Below, piece by piece: positions 1-5,865 of a stretch of 6,789 nt of DNA. A program made the translations under genes and the position numbers. Numbering within the stretch: the first letter of the stretch is position 1; every line of letters begins with the position of its first letter. The notes under the pieces are model-generated. The model had not been told where the DNA came from and made no database searches. It worked only from the letters and a program-made list of their open reading frames with translations. This stretch comes from J084 sp964471405 (GTDB lineage: Bacteria; Pseudomonadota; Alphaproteobacteria; Sphingomonadales; Rhodothalassiaceae): contig CAYYGH010000083.1 in NCBI GenBank assembly GCA_964471405.1, positions 1-6,789 on the forward strand, read 5' to 3'.

Positions 1-7
1 TGACGGC

Positions 8-1369
8 TCAGCATGCGCCGCTTACGCAGCGGCCGGCCTGATAGACGGCCACCACGTGGCGCAGAGCCGAGATGTCGGCGGCCGGATCGCCACGCACGAT
101 GACGATATCGGCCACATGTCCCGGTGCGATGCGGCCGATTTCGTCCGCCAGCCCCAGCATTTCGGCGTCGCCGCTCGTGGCCGCGGCAAGTGCTGCGAGT
201 GGCGTCATGCCCCAGGCGACCATGAGCTCGAGCTCGTGGGCATTCTCGCCATGCGCGAAGACGCCGGCATCCGATCCCATGCAGATCTTCACGCCCGCCC
301 TGAGCGCCGCCTGGAAGGCCCGGCGCTTGGCGACCAGCCGCTCCGGCTCCGGCGCGCGGCCGTCCCAGCCGGCATAGCGCGCCACCGCCTCGCTTGCCGC
401 CAGCGTCGGGCAGTACCAGACGCCACGCGCCGCCATCAGCCGGAAGACGGCTGGCGTGCCGCCATCGCCATGCTCGATGGAGCGCACGCCGGCCTCCACC
501 GCCCGGCGCATGCCTTCGGCCGAACCCGCATGCGCCGCAACCGGCCGGCCGCTGGATGCCGCCACCGCCACCAGCTGCCGGAGCTCCCCGGCCAGGAAGG
601 TCGGGCGCGTGGCGCCATGCGGTCCCCAGCGGTAGTCGGCATAGACCTTGACCCAGTCGATCCCGTGGCCGATCTGCCGGCGGGCGACTGCAACCAGCAT
701 CGGCCCGTCCGCCTCTTCCGCTCCCTGCGGCACACGGACCCGCGGTGCGAACCCCTTTGGCGCATAGGCTCCCGTGGCCACGATCGCAGGACCGGCCGTA
801 ATGAGCCGTGGGCCCCGGATGACGCCCTTCGCAAGCGCCTCTTTGAGCCCCACATCCGCATAGCCCAGCCCCTCGGTACCGAGATCGCGGATGGTGGTGA
901 AGCCGGCGGCGAGTGTCGCCTCCAGATGCCGCACGGCGCGCGCGATGCGCTCGGCGGCCGACTCTTTGAGCACCTGATCCGTCCAGGAGGTTTCGTCATA
1001 GGGGTGCAGCAGCACATGGGTGTGGGCATCGATCAGCCCGGGCAGCAGCGTCGCCCCGGCAAAGCGCTTGACGATCGCCTCCCGATGCGCCCGAAGCAGA
1101 CGGTCCGCCGGCCCCGTTTCCGCAATCCGGCCGTCCGGGCCGACAAGCACGGCGCGCCCCTTTTCCATCCGCTGCCCGTCGAACACCCGCTCGGCCACAA
1201 GCAGAACGGGGGCCGGTGGGCGGGAAGAGCCGGGATCGGGCCTGCTCTCGCCCACCGCCCGCAGCGGCTGCAGCCCGCTCGCGACCACGAGTCCTGCCAG
1301 GACGGCGATACCCGCCGCCCTGCGGCAGCGGCGGAAGCGGCGGAACGGCTGTGGCAGATGTCGGATCAT
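8..1369 (-). CDS. Exported metal-dependent amidohydrolase, imidazolonepropionase-like
   Basis: This 453-residue protein belongs to the amidohydrolase superfamily. Numbering here counts from a GTG codon one position upstream of the preferred ATG. A complete set of binuclear-metal ligands is visible: DAHTH (H117, H119), the WVKVY lysine K242 (probably carboxylated), AAHAG (H281), IEHG (H301) and MGSDAG (D368). The C-terminal IAPGHVADIVIVRGDP closes the composite beta-sandwich. An Arg-rich N-terminus (residues 4-18) followed by a hydrophobic stretch (19-34) and LRA looks like a Sec signal peptide, so the enzyme probably acts outside the cytoplasm. Relatives include prolidase-like dipeptidases and Zn-dependent carboxypeptidases, but the substrate cannot be read from sequence. 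The ATG at 1369 shares one base with the permease stop (TGATG), and GGAGG at 1377-1381 lies 7 bases upstream. The GTG at 1372 is the alternative start. It is last in a probable three-gene operon; any terminator lies outside the window. Confidence 0.9.
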   Translation of the reverse strand: MIRHLPQPFRRFRRCRRAAGIAVLAGLVVASGLQPLRAVGESRPDPGSSRPPAPVLLVAERVFDGQRMEKGRAVLVGPDGRIAETGPADRLLRAHREAIVKRFAGATLLPGLIDAHTHVLLHPYDETSWTDQVLKESAAERIARAVRHLEATLAAGFTTIRDLGTEGLGYADVGLKEALAKGVIRGPRLITAGPAIVATGAYAPKGFAPRVRVPQGAEEADGPMLVAVARRQIGHGIDWVKVYADYRWGPHGATRPTFLAGELRQLVAVAASSGRPVAAHAGSAEGMRRAVEAGVRSIEHGDGGTPAVFRLMAARGVWYCPTLAASEAVARYAGWDGRAPEPERLVAKRRAFQAALRAGVKICMGSDAGVFAHGENAHELELMVAWGMTPLAALAAATSGDAEMLGLADEIGRIAPGHVADIVIVRGDPAADISALRHVVAVYQAGRCVSGAC

Positions 1370-2709
1370 CACCTTTCCTCCCTCCTGCGGCGGCCGGCCC
1401 GGCGCAGATAGCCGAGTGCGGCCAGCGCCGTCACAGCATAAAGAGCGGCAATCGCGGCCAGTGCGGCCGGCTCGTTCCGGAGCATGTGGATGATGACGAG
1501 CGTGATCGTGGTCGCCATCAGCAGCAGCGAGGCCACGACGATCCCGATGCGGGCGCCCGTCCTTGCCTTCAGGCGGCCGTTGGCCACCGCCACGGCGGCC
1601 GAGACCAGCAGAAAGGTGAGCGAGGAAAAGGAGGTGATGAGATCAAGACCGCCCGTGATGGCGAGGACGCCGCCGGCCACGGCAAGCAGCACCACCGCCC
1701 GATCCGGCACGCCGCGATGCGAACGATGCCGCAATGCGGTCGGCATCATGCCCTCTTCGGCCATCTGCGCCATCAGCCGCGCCGCCCCGAAGATGGTGGC
1801 GTTGATCGCGGACGAGGTCGCCAGCAGGGCCGCCAGCGCCACCAGCACCTCGCCCGCCCGGCCCAGCACCGGCCGGGCGGCTTCGGCCAGCGCGTATTCG
1901 CGGGCGGCGATCAGACCGTCGGCCCCCAGCGTGCCGAGGCTGGTCAGCGCCAGCAGCACATAGATCGTGGTCACGATCGCAATCGCGCCGTAGATTCCGA
2001 TCGGAACATTGCGCTGCGGCCGGCGCGTTTCCTCCACCGCGCTGTTGATGAGCTGGAAGCCTTCATAGGCCACGAATACCGTCGCACCCGCCACGAAGAC
2101 GCTCGCAAGCCCGTGGTCGAAGACCGGCAGGATGCGCGCACTGTCGAAATTGGCGAATCCGGCGATGGCGAAAATGGCGAGGATCACGACCTTGGCATAG
2201 ACGATGAGATCTTCGCTGACCCCGCTTGCCCGCACGCCGCGCAGATTGACGATCACGAAGAAGACCAGCACCCCCAGCGAGAGGAGATGGCGAAGCAGAA
2301 CGGTATTCGTCGGCCCCGCAAGCAGGGCCGCCCCGTAGGCACCGAAAGTGAAGGCGTATAGGGCAAGCGTGCCGACATAGCCGACGATCACCGTCCATCC
2401 CGTAATCGCCGCAATCCCGCGCCGCGTGGGGAACGCCCGTTCAAGATAGGTGAAACTCGCCCCGTCCACCGGGAAGGCGAGCGCGAGCCGGCAATAGGAG
2501 TAGCCGGCACCGAGCGCCACCAGTCCTCCCAGCAGGAAGGCGATCCACGCGCCATGGCCGGAGATCTGGACGGCCAGCCCCAGGACCGAGAAGATGCCGC
2601 CGCCGATCATCCCGCCGACACCCATCGCGATGAGCTCCAGCGCGCCCAGCTCCCGGCGGGTGCGATGGGGGAGGGAAGGGCTGCGTGCGGCTTCCTCGCT
2701 CCTGTCCAT
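1369..2709 (-). CDS. APC-superfamily amino-acid permease
   Basis: This is a 446-residue integral inner-membrane transporter of the amino acid-polyamine-organocation superfamily, probably a proton- or ion-coupled amino-acid importer. The family signature GVGGMIGGGIF lies in the first membrane segment (residues 30-40). The conserved loop EETRRPQRNVP follows segment 6 (about 226-235). Hydrophobic segments are consistent with about 12 helices between residues 23 and 435, and the tail is Arg-rich, as expected for a cytoplasmic end. I chose the ATG at 2709 because AAGGAG (2717-2722) sits 7 bases upstream and the protein then starts just before the first helix. The longer reading frame to 2796 would overlap the upstream DUF202 gene and add a Cys/Arg-rich stretch unlike the family. 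The start lies 13 bases after the DUF202 stop, and the stop overlaps the amidohydrolase start, so the three genes are probably one transcript. The substrate is not predictable; the amidohydrolase partner suggests an amino acid or small peptide product. Confidence 0.9.
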   Translation of the reverse strand: MDRSEEAARSPSLPHRTRRELGALELIAMGVGGMIGGGIFSVLGLAVQISGHGAWIAFLLGGLVALGAGYSYCRLALAFPVDGASFTYLERAFPTRRGIAAITGWTVIVGYVGTLALYAFTFGAYGAALLAGPTNTVLLRHLLSLGVLVFFVIVNLRGVRASGVSEDLIVYAKVVILAIFAIAGFANFDSARILPVFDHGLASVFVAGATVFVAYEGFQLINSAVEETRRPQRNVPIGIYGAIAIVTTIYVLLALTSLGTLGADGLIAAREYALAEAARPVLGRAGEVLVALAALLATSSAINATIFGAARLMAQMAEEGMMPTALRHRSHRGVPDRAVVLLAVAGGVLAITGGLDLITSFSSLTFLLVSAAVAVANGRLKARTGARIGIVVASLLLMATTITLVIIHMLRNEPAALAAIAALYAVTALAALGYLRRAGRRRREER

Positions 2710-2722
2710 GTCCGGTCTCCTT

Positions 2723-3088
2723 CTAGCGAGGCATCGGGCCGATCGCCCAGAGCGCAAGGGCCGAAAGCACGCACACAAGGGCCAGCATGATTGCACTGGC
2801 CACTACCCAGCGGTCCGGTATCCGCGGCACGTCCGGTGCAAGACGCAGGCTGAGATGGGTGTAGCGCCAGCCGGCAACGAGAAAGGCGATCGCGGCCAGC
2901 AATGTCAGGATGACCGCAATCGCATGCACGCTCCAGCTCGGCATCACATCCAGCATGAATTTTTCGACGGCCAGCCCGCTCACCAGCAGAGCCAGTCCCG
3001 TGCGGATCCAGGCGGCATAGGTGCGCTCGTTGGCAAGCACCACTTGGTCACGGGCATAGCCGTCGCCATTGCCGCACTTTTCCGTCAT
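2723..3088 (-). CDS. DUF202 / YidH-like small membrane protein
   Basis: This 121-residue protein has the hallmark DUF202 motif LANERTYAAWIRTGLALL at residues 18-35, including the ANERT and AWIRT cores, which runs into the first membrane helix (about 24-46). Two further hydrophobic helices lie at about 53-74 and 94-116, giving the usual three-helix layout. The family is widespread in bacteria and related to YidH; its biochemical role is not established, so no function is assigned. The ATG at 3088 is preceded by AAGGAG about 9 bases upstream, which is better than the in-frame ATG at 3136, whose added residues are charged and not family-like. It is first in the minus-strand unit with the permease and amidohydrolase. 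Upstream lie a sigma70-like promoter (3147-3175) and one arm-reading of the symmetric EcfG-type promoter (3203-3230), suggesting basal plus stress-induced expression. Confidence 0.85.
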   Translation of the reverse strand: MTEKCGNGDGYARDQVVLANERTYAAWIRTGLALLVSGLAVEKFMLDVMPSWSVHAIAVILTLLAAIAFLVAGWRYTHLSLRLAPDVPRIPDRWVVASAIMLALVCVLSALALWAIGPMPR

Positions 3089-3146
3089 GAGGGATTCTCC
3101 TTCCCGCCGTATCGTCTTGCAGCTCCGCCCGGCCATCCTGCGAAAA

Positions 3147-3175
3147 AGGCTAGCGCTTCAGAGGGACCGCGCCAA
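3147..3175 (-). promoter_or_regulatory. Candidate sigma70-type promoter for the DUF202-permease-amidohydrolase unit
   Basis: Read on the minus strand, TTGGCG (3175-3170) and TAGCCT (3152-3147) are separated by exactly 17 bases. These match the -35 TTGACA at 4 of 6 and the -10 TATAAT at 3 of 6 positions. The initiation point would be near 3140, giving a leader of about 50 bases before the DUF202 start. This is consensus matching by eye only. Confidence 0.4.
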
Positions 3176-3202
3176 GGCCCCCGAAATCACCGGCGTGTCA
3201 GG

Positions 3203-3230
3203 GGAACGTCCTGCCGCCGGGGAGCGTTCC
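3203..3230. promoter_or_regulatory. Candidate bidirectional EcfG (general stress response) promoter
   Basis: On the plus strand, GGAAC (3203-3207) and CGTT (3225-3228) are separated by 17 bases. On the minus strand, GGAAC (3230-3226) and CGTT (3208-3205) are also separated by 17 bases, because the two ends form a perfect 6-bp inverted repeat GGAACG/CGTTCC. The known alphaproteobacterial EcfG consensus is GGAAC-N16-17-CGTT, so both directions fit fully. Plus-strand initiation would fall near 3235, about 37 bases before the SpoIIAA-like start. Minus-strand initiation would fall near 3198, about 110 bases before the DUF202 start. The site sits in the only divergent intergenic region of the window. 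No transcript evidence is available. Confidence 0.6.
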
Positions 3231-3231
3231 T

Positions 3232-3241
3232 GTTCATGAAC
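3232..3241. repeat. 10-bp perfect palindrome at the predicted plus-strand start point
   Basis: GTTCATGAAC is a perfect palindrome that begins two bases after the EcfG-type inverted repeat and covers the predicted initiation site of the SpoIIAA-like gene. It could be an operator half-site pair or chance; a self-complementary 10-mer is not rare enough to decide. It also contains an in-frame ATG (3236) that I do not take as the gene start. Confidence 0.3.
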
Positions 3242-3271
3242 CGGCCGGTGGAGGAGAAAGGACCAGCCATC

Positions 3272-3664
3272 ATGATCACCAGACTGTCGGCACCGCAACC
3301 CGATCTGCTCGGCTTCGCCCTGTCCGGGCGCGTGACCCATGAGGATTATGCGAATGTGCTGATCCCGGCGATCGAACAGGCCGTTGCGCGCGGCAGGAAA
3401 GCGCGTGTGCTGGTGCGCTTCGAGCCGGATTTCGCCGGCTATGAGGCGCATGCGCTTGTCGATGATACCCGCCTCGGCATCCGCCACTGGCATGATTTTG
3501 CGCGTGTCGCACTGGTGGGTGCGCCGCGCTGGGTGGCGACGGCGGTGCGGCTGTTTGCCCCCTTCTGGCCCTGCACCGTGCGACTCTTCGCGCGCGAGGA
3601 AGAGGAAGCCGCCTGGGCCTGGCTTGCCGAGGATGAAGAAGACGGCCCGCCGGCCCGGTCCTGA
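3272..3664 (+). CDS. SpoIIAA-like (STAS-fold) domain protein
   Basis: This is a 130-residue soluble protein that matches the layout of the SpoIIAA-like family (PF11964 type). It starts with LLGFALSGRVTHEDYANVLIP (12-32), where the G-x-V-T-x-E-D-Y core is typical, then a helix and the strand KARVLVRF (43-50). Next come an ARVALVG strand with PRW (78-87), a helix ending in FAPFWP and VRLF (103-106), and EEAAWAWL (111-118), the family's closing helix. The STAS-like fold is seen in anti-sigma antagonists and in lipid or nucleotide sensors, but members of this subfamily are mostly uncharacterised, so no specific role is claimed. The ATG at 3272 is chosen because AAAGGA (3257-3262) lies 9 bases upstream and the predicted EcfG-type start point (about 3235) falls between it and the promoter. 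The tail is acidic. It appears monocistronic, with hairpins after the stop. Confidence 0.8.
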   Translation: MITRLSAPQPDLLGFALSGRVTHEDYANVLIPAIEQAVARGRKARVLVRFEPDFAGYEAHALVDDTRLGIRHWHDFARVALVGAPRWVATAVRLFAPFWPCTVRLFAREEEEAAWAWLAEDEEDGPPARS

Positions 3665-3681
3665 CCGCCTGCCGGCCCGCG

Positions 3682-3723
3682 CCCGGACCGCCCGGGAGGC
3701 CACCGCCCCGTGCCGGGGATTTC
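3682..3723 (+). terminator. Two tandem GC hairpins after the SpoIIAA-like gene, candidate terminator
   Basis: The first hairpin is CCCGG (3682-3686) with CCGGG (3692-3696) around a 5-base loop. The second is CCCCG (3706-3710) with CGGGG (3714-3718) around TGC, followed by ATTTCC. The second, with its short T run, could act as an intrinsic terminator 40-55 bases after the stop codon. The T run is weak, so this is tentative. Confidence 0.4.
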
Positions 3724-3761
3724 CGATCGCTCGGTACCAGACTGGAGGTAAGGCGCAGCTG

Positions 3762-3790
3762 CTGGTCTTGAGATGAGGGCGGTGCTAGAA
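3762..3790 (+). promoter_or_regulatory. Candidate promoter giving a leaderless recO transcript
   Basis: CTGGTC (3762-3767) and CTAGAA (3785-3790) are separated by 17 bases and resemble the alphaproteobacterial CTTGAC / CTATAT elements (4 of 6 and 4 of 6). The -10 element ends only 7 bases before the recO ATG, so initiation would fall at or next to the start codon. There is no strong Shine-Dalgarno in between, only AGAAG (3787-3791). The match is modest. Confidence 0.3.
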
Positions 3791-3797
3791 GCACGCC

Positions 3798-4580
3798 ATG
3801 ATCGAATGGCGGGATGATGCGGTGATCCTGGAGCGGCGGCGGCATGGGGAATCCCATGCGCTCGTCGACCTGTTCGCCCGCTCTCATGGCCGCTGGCGGG
3901 GGCTTGTTCATGGCGGAGCGAGCACGCGGCTTGCGCCCCTCATCGAGCCGGGCAATCATGTGGTGGCCACATGGCGGGCACGCCTTGCCGAGCAGCTGGG
4001 ACATTTCCTGGTCGAACCGCAGCATGCTCTTCTGCCCCATCTGCTGGGTGAGCCGCTGCGGGTGAAGGTCTGGCAGGCGGCGCGCCATCTGCTGCTCGTC
4101 GTTCTGCCCGAACGGCATCCCTATCAGGCGCTTTATTCCGCCCTTGAGGGACTGTGCACCGTGCTGGCGCTGGAGTCCGTCTCGGCCGGCCATCTGGGTG
4201 AGGCGCTTGCCCGCTTCGAGCTGGCGGTGATCGCAAGCAGCGGCTTTGCGCTCGCGCTCGATCGTTGCGCGGTGACGGGCGGGCGGCAGGAACTCGTCTA
4301 TGTCTCCCCCCGCACGGGGCGGGCGGTCTGCCGCCGGGTCGGAGAACCATATGCGCCGAGATTGCTGCCGCTGCCCCGTTTTCTGCGGCCGGATCGCGAG
4401 CACGGGCGCCCGCCCGATCACGATGAGCTGGCAGACGCCTTCCGACTGACGGGCCATTTTCTCGACCGCCATGTCTTTGCGGCGATCCACCAGCCGCCCC
4501 CGGCCGCCCGCGCCGATGCCATAAGCGCTCTGCTTGCCGCAGCCGAACGGGAAGCGGCGGCCCATCCCGTTGCCGGCTAG
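3798..4580 (+). CDS. recO: DNA repair protein RecO
   Basis: RecO works in the RecFOR pathway: it binds single-stranded DNA and SSB and, with RecR, loads RecA at gaps in the cytoplasm. This 260-residue protein is of normal family length. The N-terminal OB-fold region opens with WRDDAVILERRRHGESHALVDLF (4-26) and HGRWRGLVHGGAS (30-42). A helical middle follows, then the block LDRCAVTGG (154-162) with YVSPRTGRAV (168-177), LLPLPRFL (189-196) and LTGHFLDRHVF (217-227), all typical of alphaproteobacterial RecO. The ATG at 3798 begins exactly at the conserved N-terminus. Its Shine-Dalgarno is weak and a -10-like CTAGAA lies 7 bases upstream, so a leaderless transcript is possible. The gene is followed by 140 bases with a candidate promoter, so it may be transcribed separately from the adenosine kinase. 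Confidence 0.93.
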   Translation: MIEWRDDAVILERRRHGESHALVDLFARSHGRWRGLVHGGASTRLAPLIEPGNHVVATWRARLAEQLGHFLVEPQHALLPHLLGEPLRVKVWQAARHLLLVVLPERHPYQALYSALEGLCTVLALESVSAGHLGEALARFELAVIASSGFALALDRCAVTGGRQELVYVSPRTGRAVCRRVGEPYAPRLLPLPRFLRPDREHGRPPDHDELADAFRLTGHFLDRHVFAAIHQPPPAARADAISALLAAAEREAAAHPVAG

Positions 4581-4637
4581 AATGGCGGACGACCGGTCGG
4601 AGCGGCGGGCGGTGCGGCTTCCTTTCCGCAACGGCCC

Positions 4638-4667
4638 TTGCGCGGCCGCCTTGTCATCCGCTAGCGC
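4638..4667 (+). promoter_or_regulatory. Candidate promoter for the adenosine kinase gene
   Basis: TTGCGC (4638-4643) and TAGCGC (4662-4667) are separated by 18 bases in the 140-base gap after recO. They share the CTAG-type -10 seen in front of recO and DUF202. Initiation near 4674 would leave a leader of about 47 bases. The -10 match is poor outside the TA, so read-through from recO is an alternative. Confidence 0.25.
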
Positions 4668-4720
4668 TGGACCTGCCTTGAGACGGCTCAGGGTCGAACA
4701 GCAGACGGGAGGAATGCCGG

Positions 4721-5722
4721 ATGGCAGCAGCACGCTATGCCCTGTGCGGGATTGGGAACGCCATCGTCGACGTGATCGCACGGGCCGATGATTCCTTTCT
4801 GGAAAAGCACCGCCTGAAAAAAGGCACGATGCGACTTGTCGTCGCCGCCCAGGCCGAGGCGCTCTATGAAGACATGGGACCGGGCGTGGAGATGTCCGGG
4901 GGATCCGCAGCCAACACGGTCGCGGGTTTTGCGGCGCTCGGCGGACGGGCCGCCTTCATCGGCAAGGTGGCGGAAGACGAGCTCGGCCAGGTGTTCGCCC
5001 ATGACATCCGCTCGCTCGGCATCCATTATGCGACACCACCGGCACCGCCACCGGCGACTACCGCCCGCTCCCTCATCCTGGTCACGCCCGACGCCCAGCG
5101 CACGATGAATACCTATCTGGGTGCCAGCCAGATGCTGGATGAGGCGGATGTGGACGAGGAAACCGTCGCCTCCGCCGAGATCCTGTATCTGGAAGGCTAT
5201 CTCTGGGATCCGCCGGGGGCCAAGCGCGCCTTTCGCAAGGCGATCGCCATCGCGAAAGAGGCGGGACGGCAGGTCGCCTTCACGCTGTCCGACCCCTTTT
5301 GCGTCAGCCGCCACCGTGCGGAGTTCCTGGGGCTGCTGGATGACGTCGACATCCTGTTCGCCAACGAGGAGGAGGCCAAGACGCTGTTCAAGGTCGCAAC
5401 CGCCGAGGAGGCCCGGGATGCCTTCCTGGCTCGCCGCCTGCCGCTGGTTGCGCTGACCCGTTCGGAGAAGGGCTCATGGCTCATCGACGGGAAGCAGGGA
5501 CTCGTGCACGCAATTCCGGCAGAAGCCCCGAAGGGGGTCGTCGATACCACCGGTGCGGGGGATCTCTATGCGGCCGGTCTGCTTTACGGGATCACGCACG
5601 GCTACAGTCTCCCGCAGGCGGGGCGCGTGGCTGCACGCGTGGCCGGCGAGGTGATCTCGCATTACGGGGCCCGGCCCGAGGCCGATCTGCCGCTTCTCAT
5701 CAGGGATATCGCGAAAGGGTGA
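4721..5722 (+). CDS. Adenosine kinase, PfkB/ribokinase family
   Basis: This 333-residue cytoplasmic sugar/nucleoside kinase probably phosphorylates adenosine to AMP with ATP, salvaging adenosine released from the SAM/homocysteine cycle. It starts with the family strand YALCGIGNAIVDVIA (6-20). The MSGGSAANT motif (58-66) forms the substrate-binding and GG hinge region. RTMNTYLGA (127-135) and SDPFC (190-194) follow, with NEEEAK (215-220) carrying the N-x-x-E metal/phosphate motif. The PfkB signature DTTGAGD (275-281) supplies the anion hole and the catalytic base D281. GGGAGGA (4707-4713) lies 7 bases before the ATG, a near-ideal ribosome binding site. Adenosine is preferred over ribose or other sugars because the GNAIVD start and the overall arrangement follow the alphaproteobacterial adenosine kinase group; a different PfkB substrate is not excluded. 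Confidence 0.88.
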   Translation: MAAARYALCGIGNAIVDVIARADDSFLEKHRLKKGTMRLVVAAQAEALYEDMGPGVEMSGGSAANTVAGFAALGGRAAFIGKVAEDELGQVFAHDIRSLGIHYATPPAPPPATTARSLILVTPDAQRTMNTYLGASQMLDEADVDEETVASAEILYLEGYLWDPPGAKRAFRKAIAIAKEAGRQVAFTLSDPFCVSRHRAEFLGLLDDVDILFANEEEAKTLFKVATAEEARDAFLARRLPLVALTRSEKGSWLIDGKQGLVHAIPAEAPKGVVDTTGAGDLYAAGLLYGITHGYSLPQAGRVAARVAGEVISHYGARPEADLPLLIRDIAKG

Positions 5723-5731
5723 TCGGCGCCT

Positions 5732-5767
5732 GCCAGGGTGCTTCGACCGGCATGACAGCCCTCTGGC
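5732..5767 (+). terminator. Imperfect inverted repeat after the adenosine kinase gene
   Basis: GCCAGGG (5732-5738) can pair with CCCTCTGGC (5759-5767) with one bulged base, across a loop of about 20 bases. No T run follows. It may weakly terminate or stabilise the upstream message, or be chance. Confidence 0.2.
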
Positions 5768-5792
5768 CTTCGGGGATGTGGCGGCGTATATA
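5763..5792 (+). promoter_or_regulatory. Candidate promoter for sspB
   Basis: TATATA (5787-5792) is the only AT-rich hexamer in this GC-rich gap. CTGGCC (5763-5768) stands 18 bases upstream and matches CTTGAC at 4 of 6 positions. Initiation near 5799 would give a leader of roughly 65 bases that contains the inverted repeat at 5814-5837. Confidence 0.35.
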
Positions 5793-5813
5793 GCGGTGCG
5801 CGCGGGCGGTCGG

Positions 5814-5837
5814 CCTGCCGGGCCGGGATCAGGCAGG
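5814..5837 (+). repeat. Inverted repeat in the predicted sspB leader
   Basis: CCTGCC (5814-5819) and GGCAGG (5832-5837) form a perfect 6-bp stem with a 12-base loop. The right arm contains the only AGG that could serve the alternative ATG at 5845, so folding would favour the ATG at 5866. It could also be a protein-binding dyad. Confidence 0.35.
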
Positions 5838-5865
5838 ATGCGTCATGGGATGCGACGAGGGTAAC

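Noticed and set aside
56..1411. A 451-codon plus-strand open frame antisense to the amidohydrolase
   Set aside because: The opposite strand encodes a protein with all metal-ligand motifs. This frame has low-complexity composition typical of a mirror frame.
2003..2029. A second GGAAC...CGTT pair on the plus strand
   Set aside because: The spacing is 18 rather than 16-17 bases, and it lies inside the permease gene in antisense orientation, so it is probably chance.
2594..3235. Plus-strand extension upstream of the SpoIIAA-like gene to 2594
   Set aside because: It overlaps DUF202 and the permease antisense and lacks family similarity. The ATG at 3272 has a ribosome binding site and starts at the domain.
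3236..3271. ATG at 3236 as the start of the SpoIIAA-like protein
   Set aside because: It lies on the predicted transcription start and adds 12 charged residues not needed by the domain. AAAGGA 9 bases before 3272 favours the later start.
3276..4781. A 501-codon minus-strand open frame across the SpoIIAA-like gene and recO
   Set aside because: It runs antisense to two recognisable genes, is rich in Arg/Pro/His/Gln as expected from a GC-rich shadow frame, and shows no family motif.
4582..4791. Small plus-strand frame starting with ATG just after the recO stop
   Set aside because: It overlaps the adenosine kinase start out of frame, has an Arg-rich composition and no recognisable motif.
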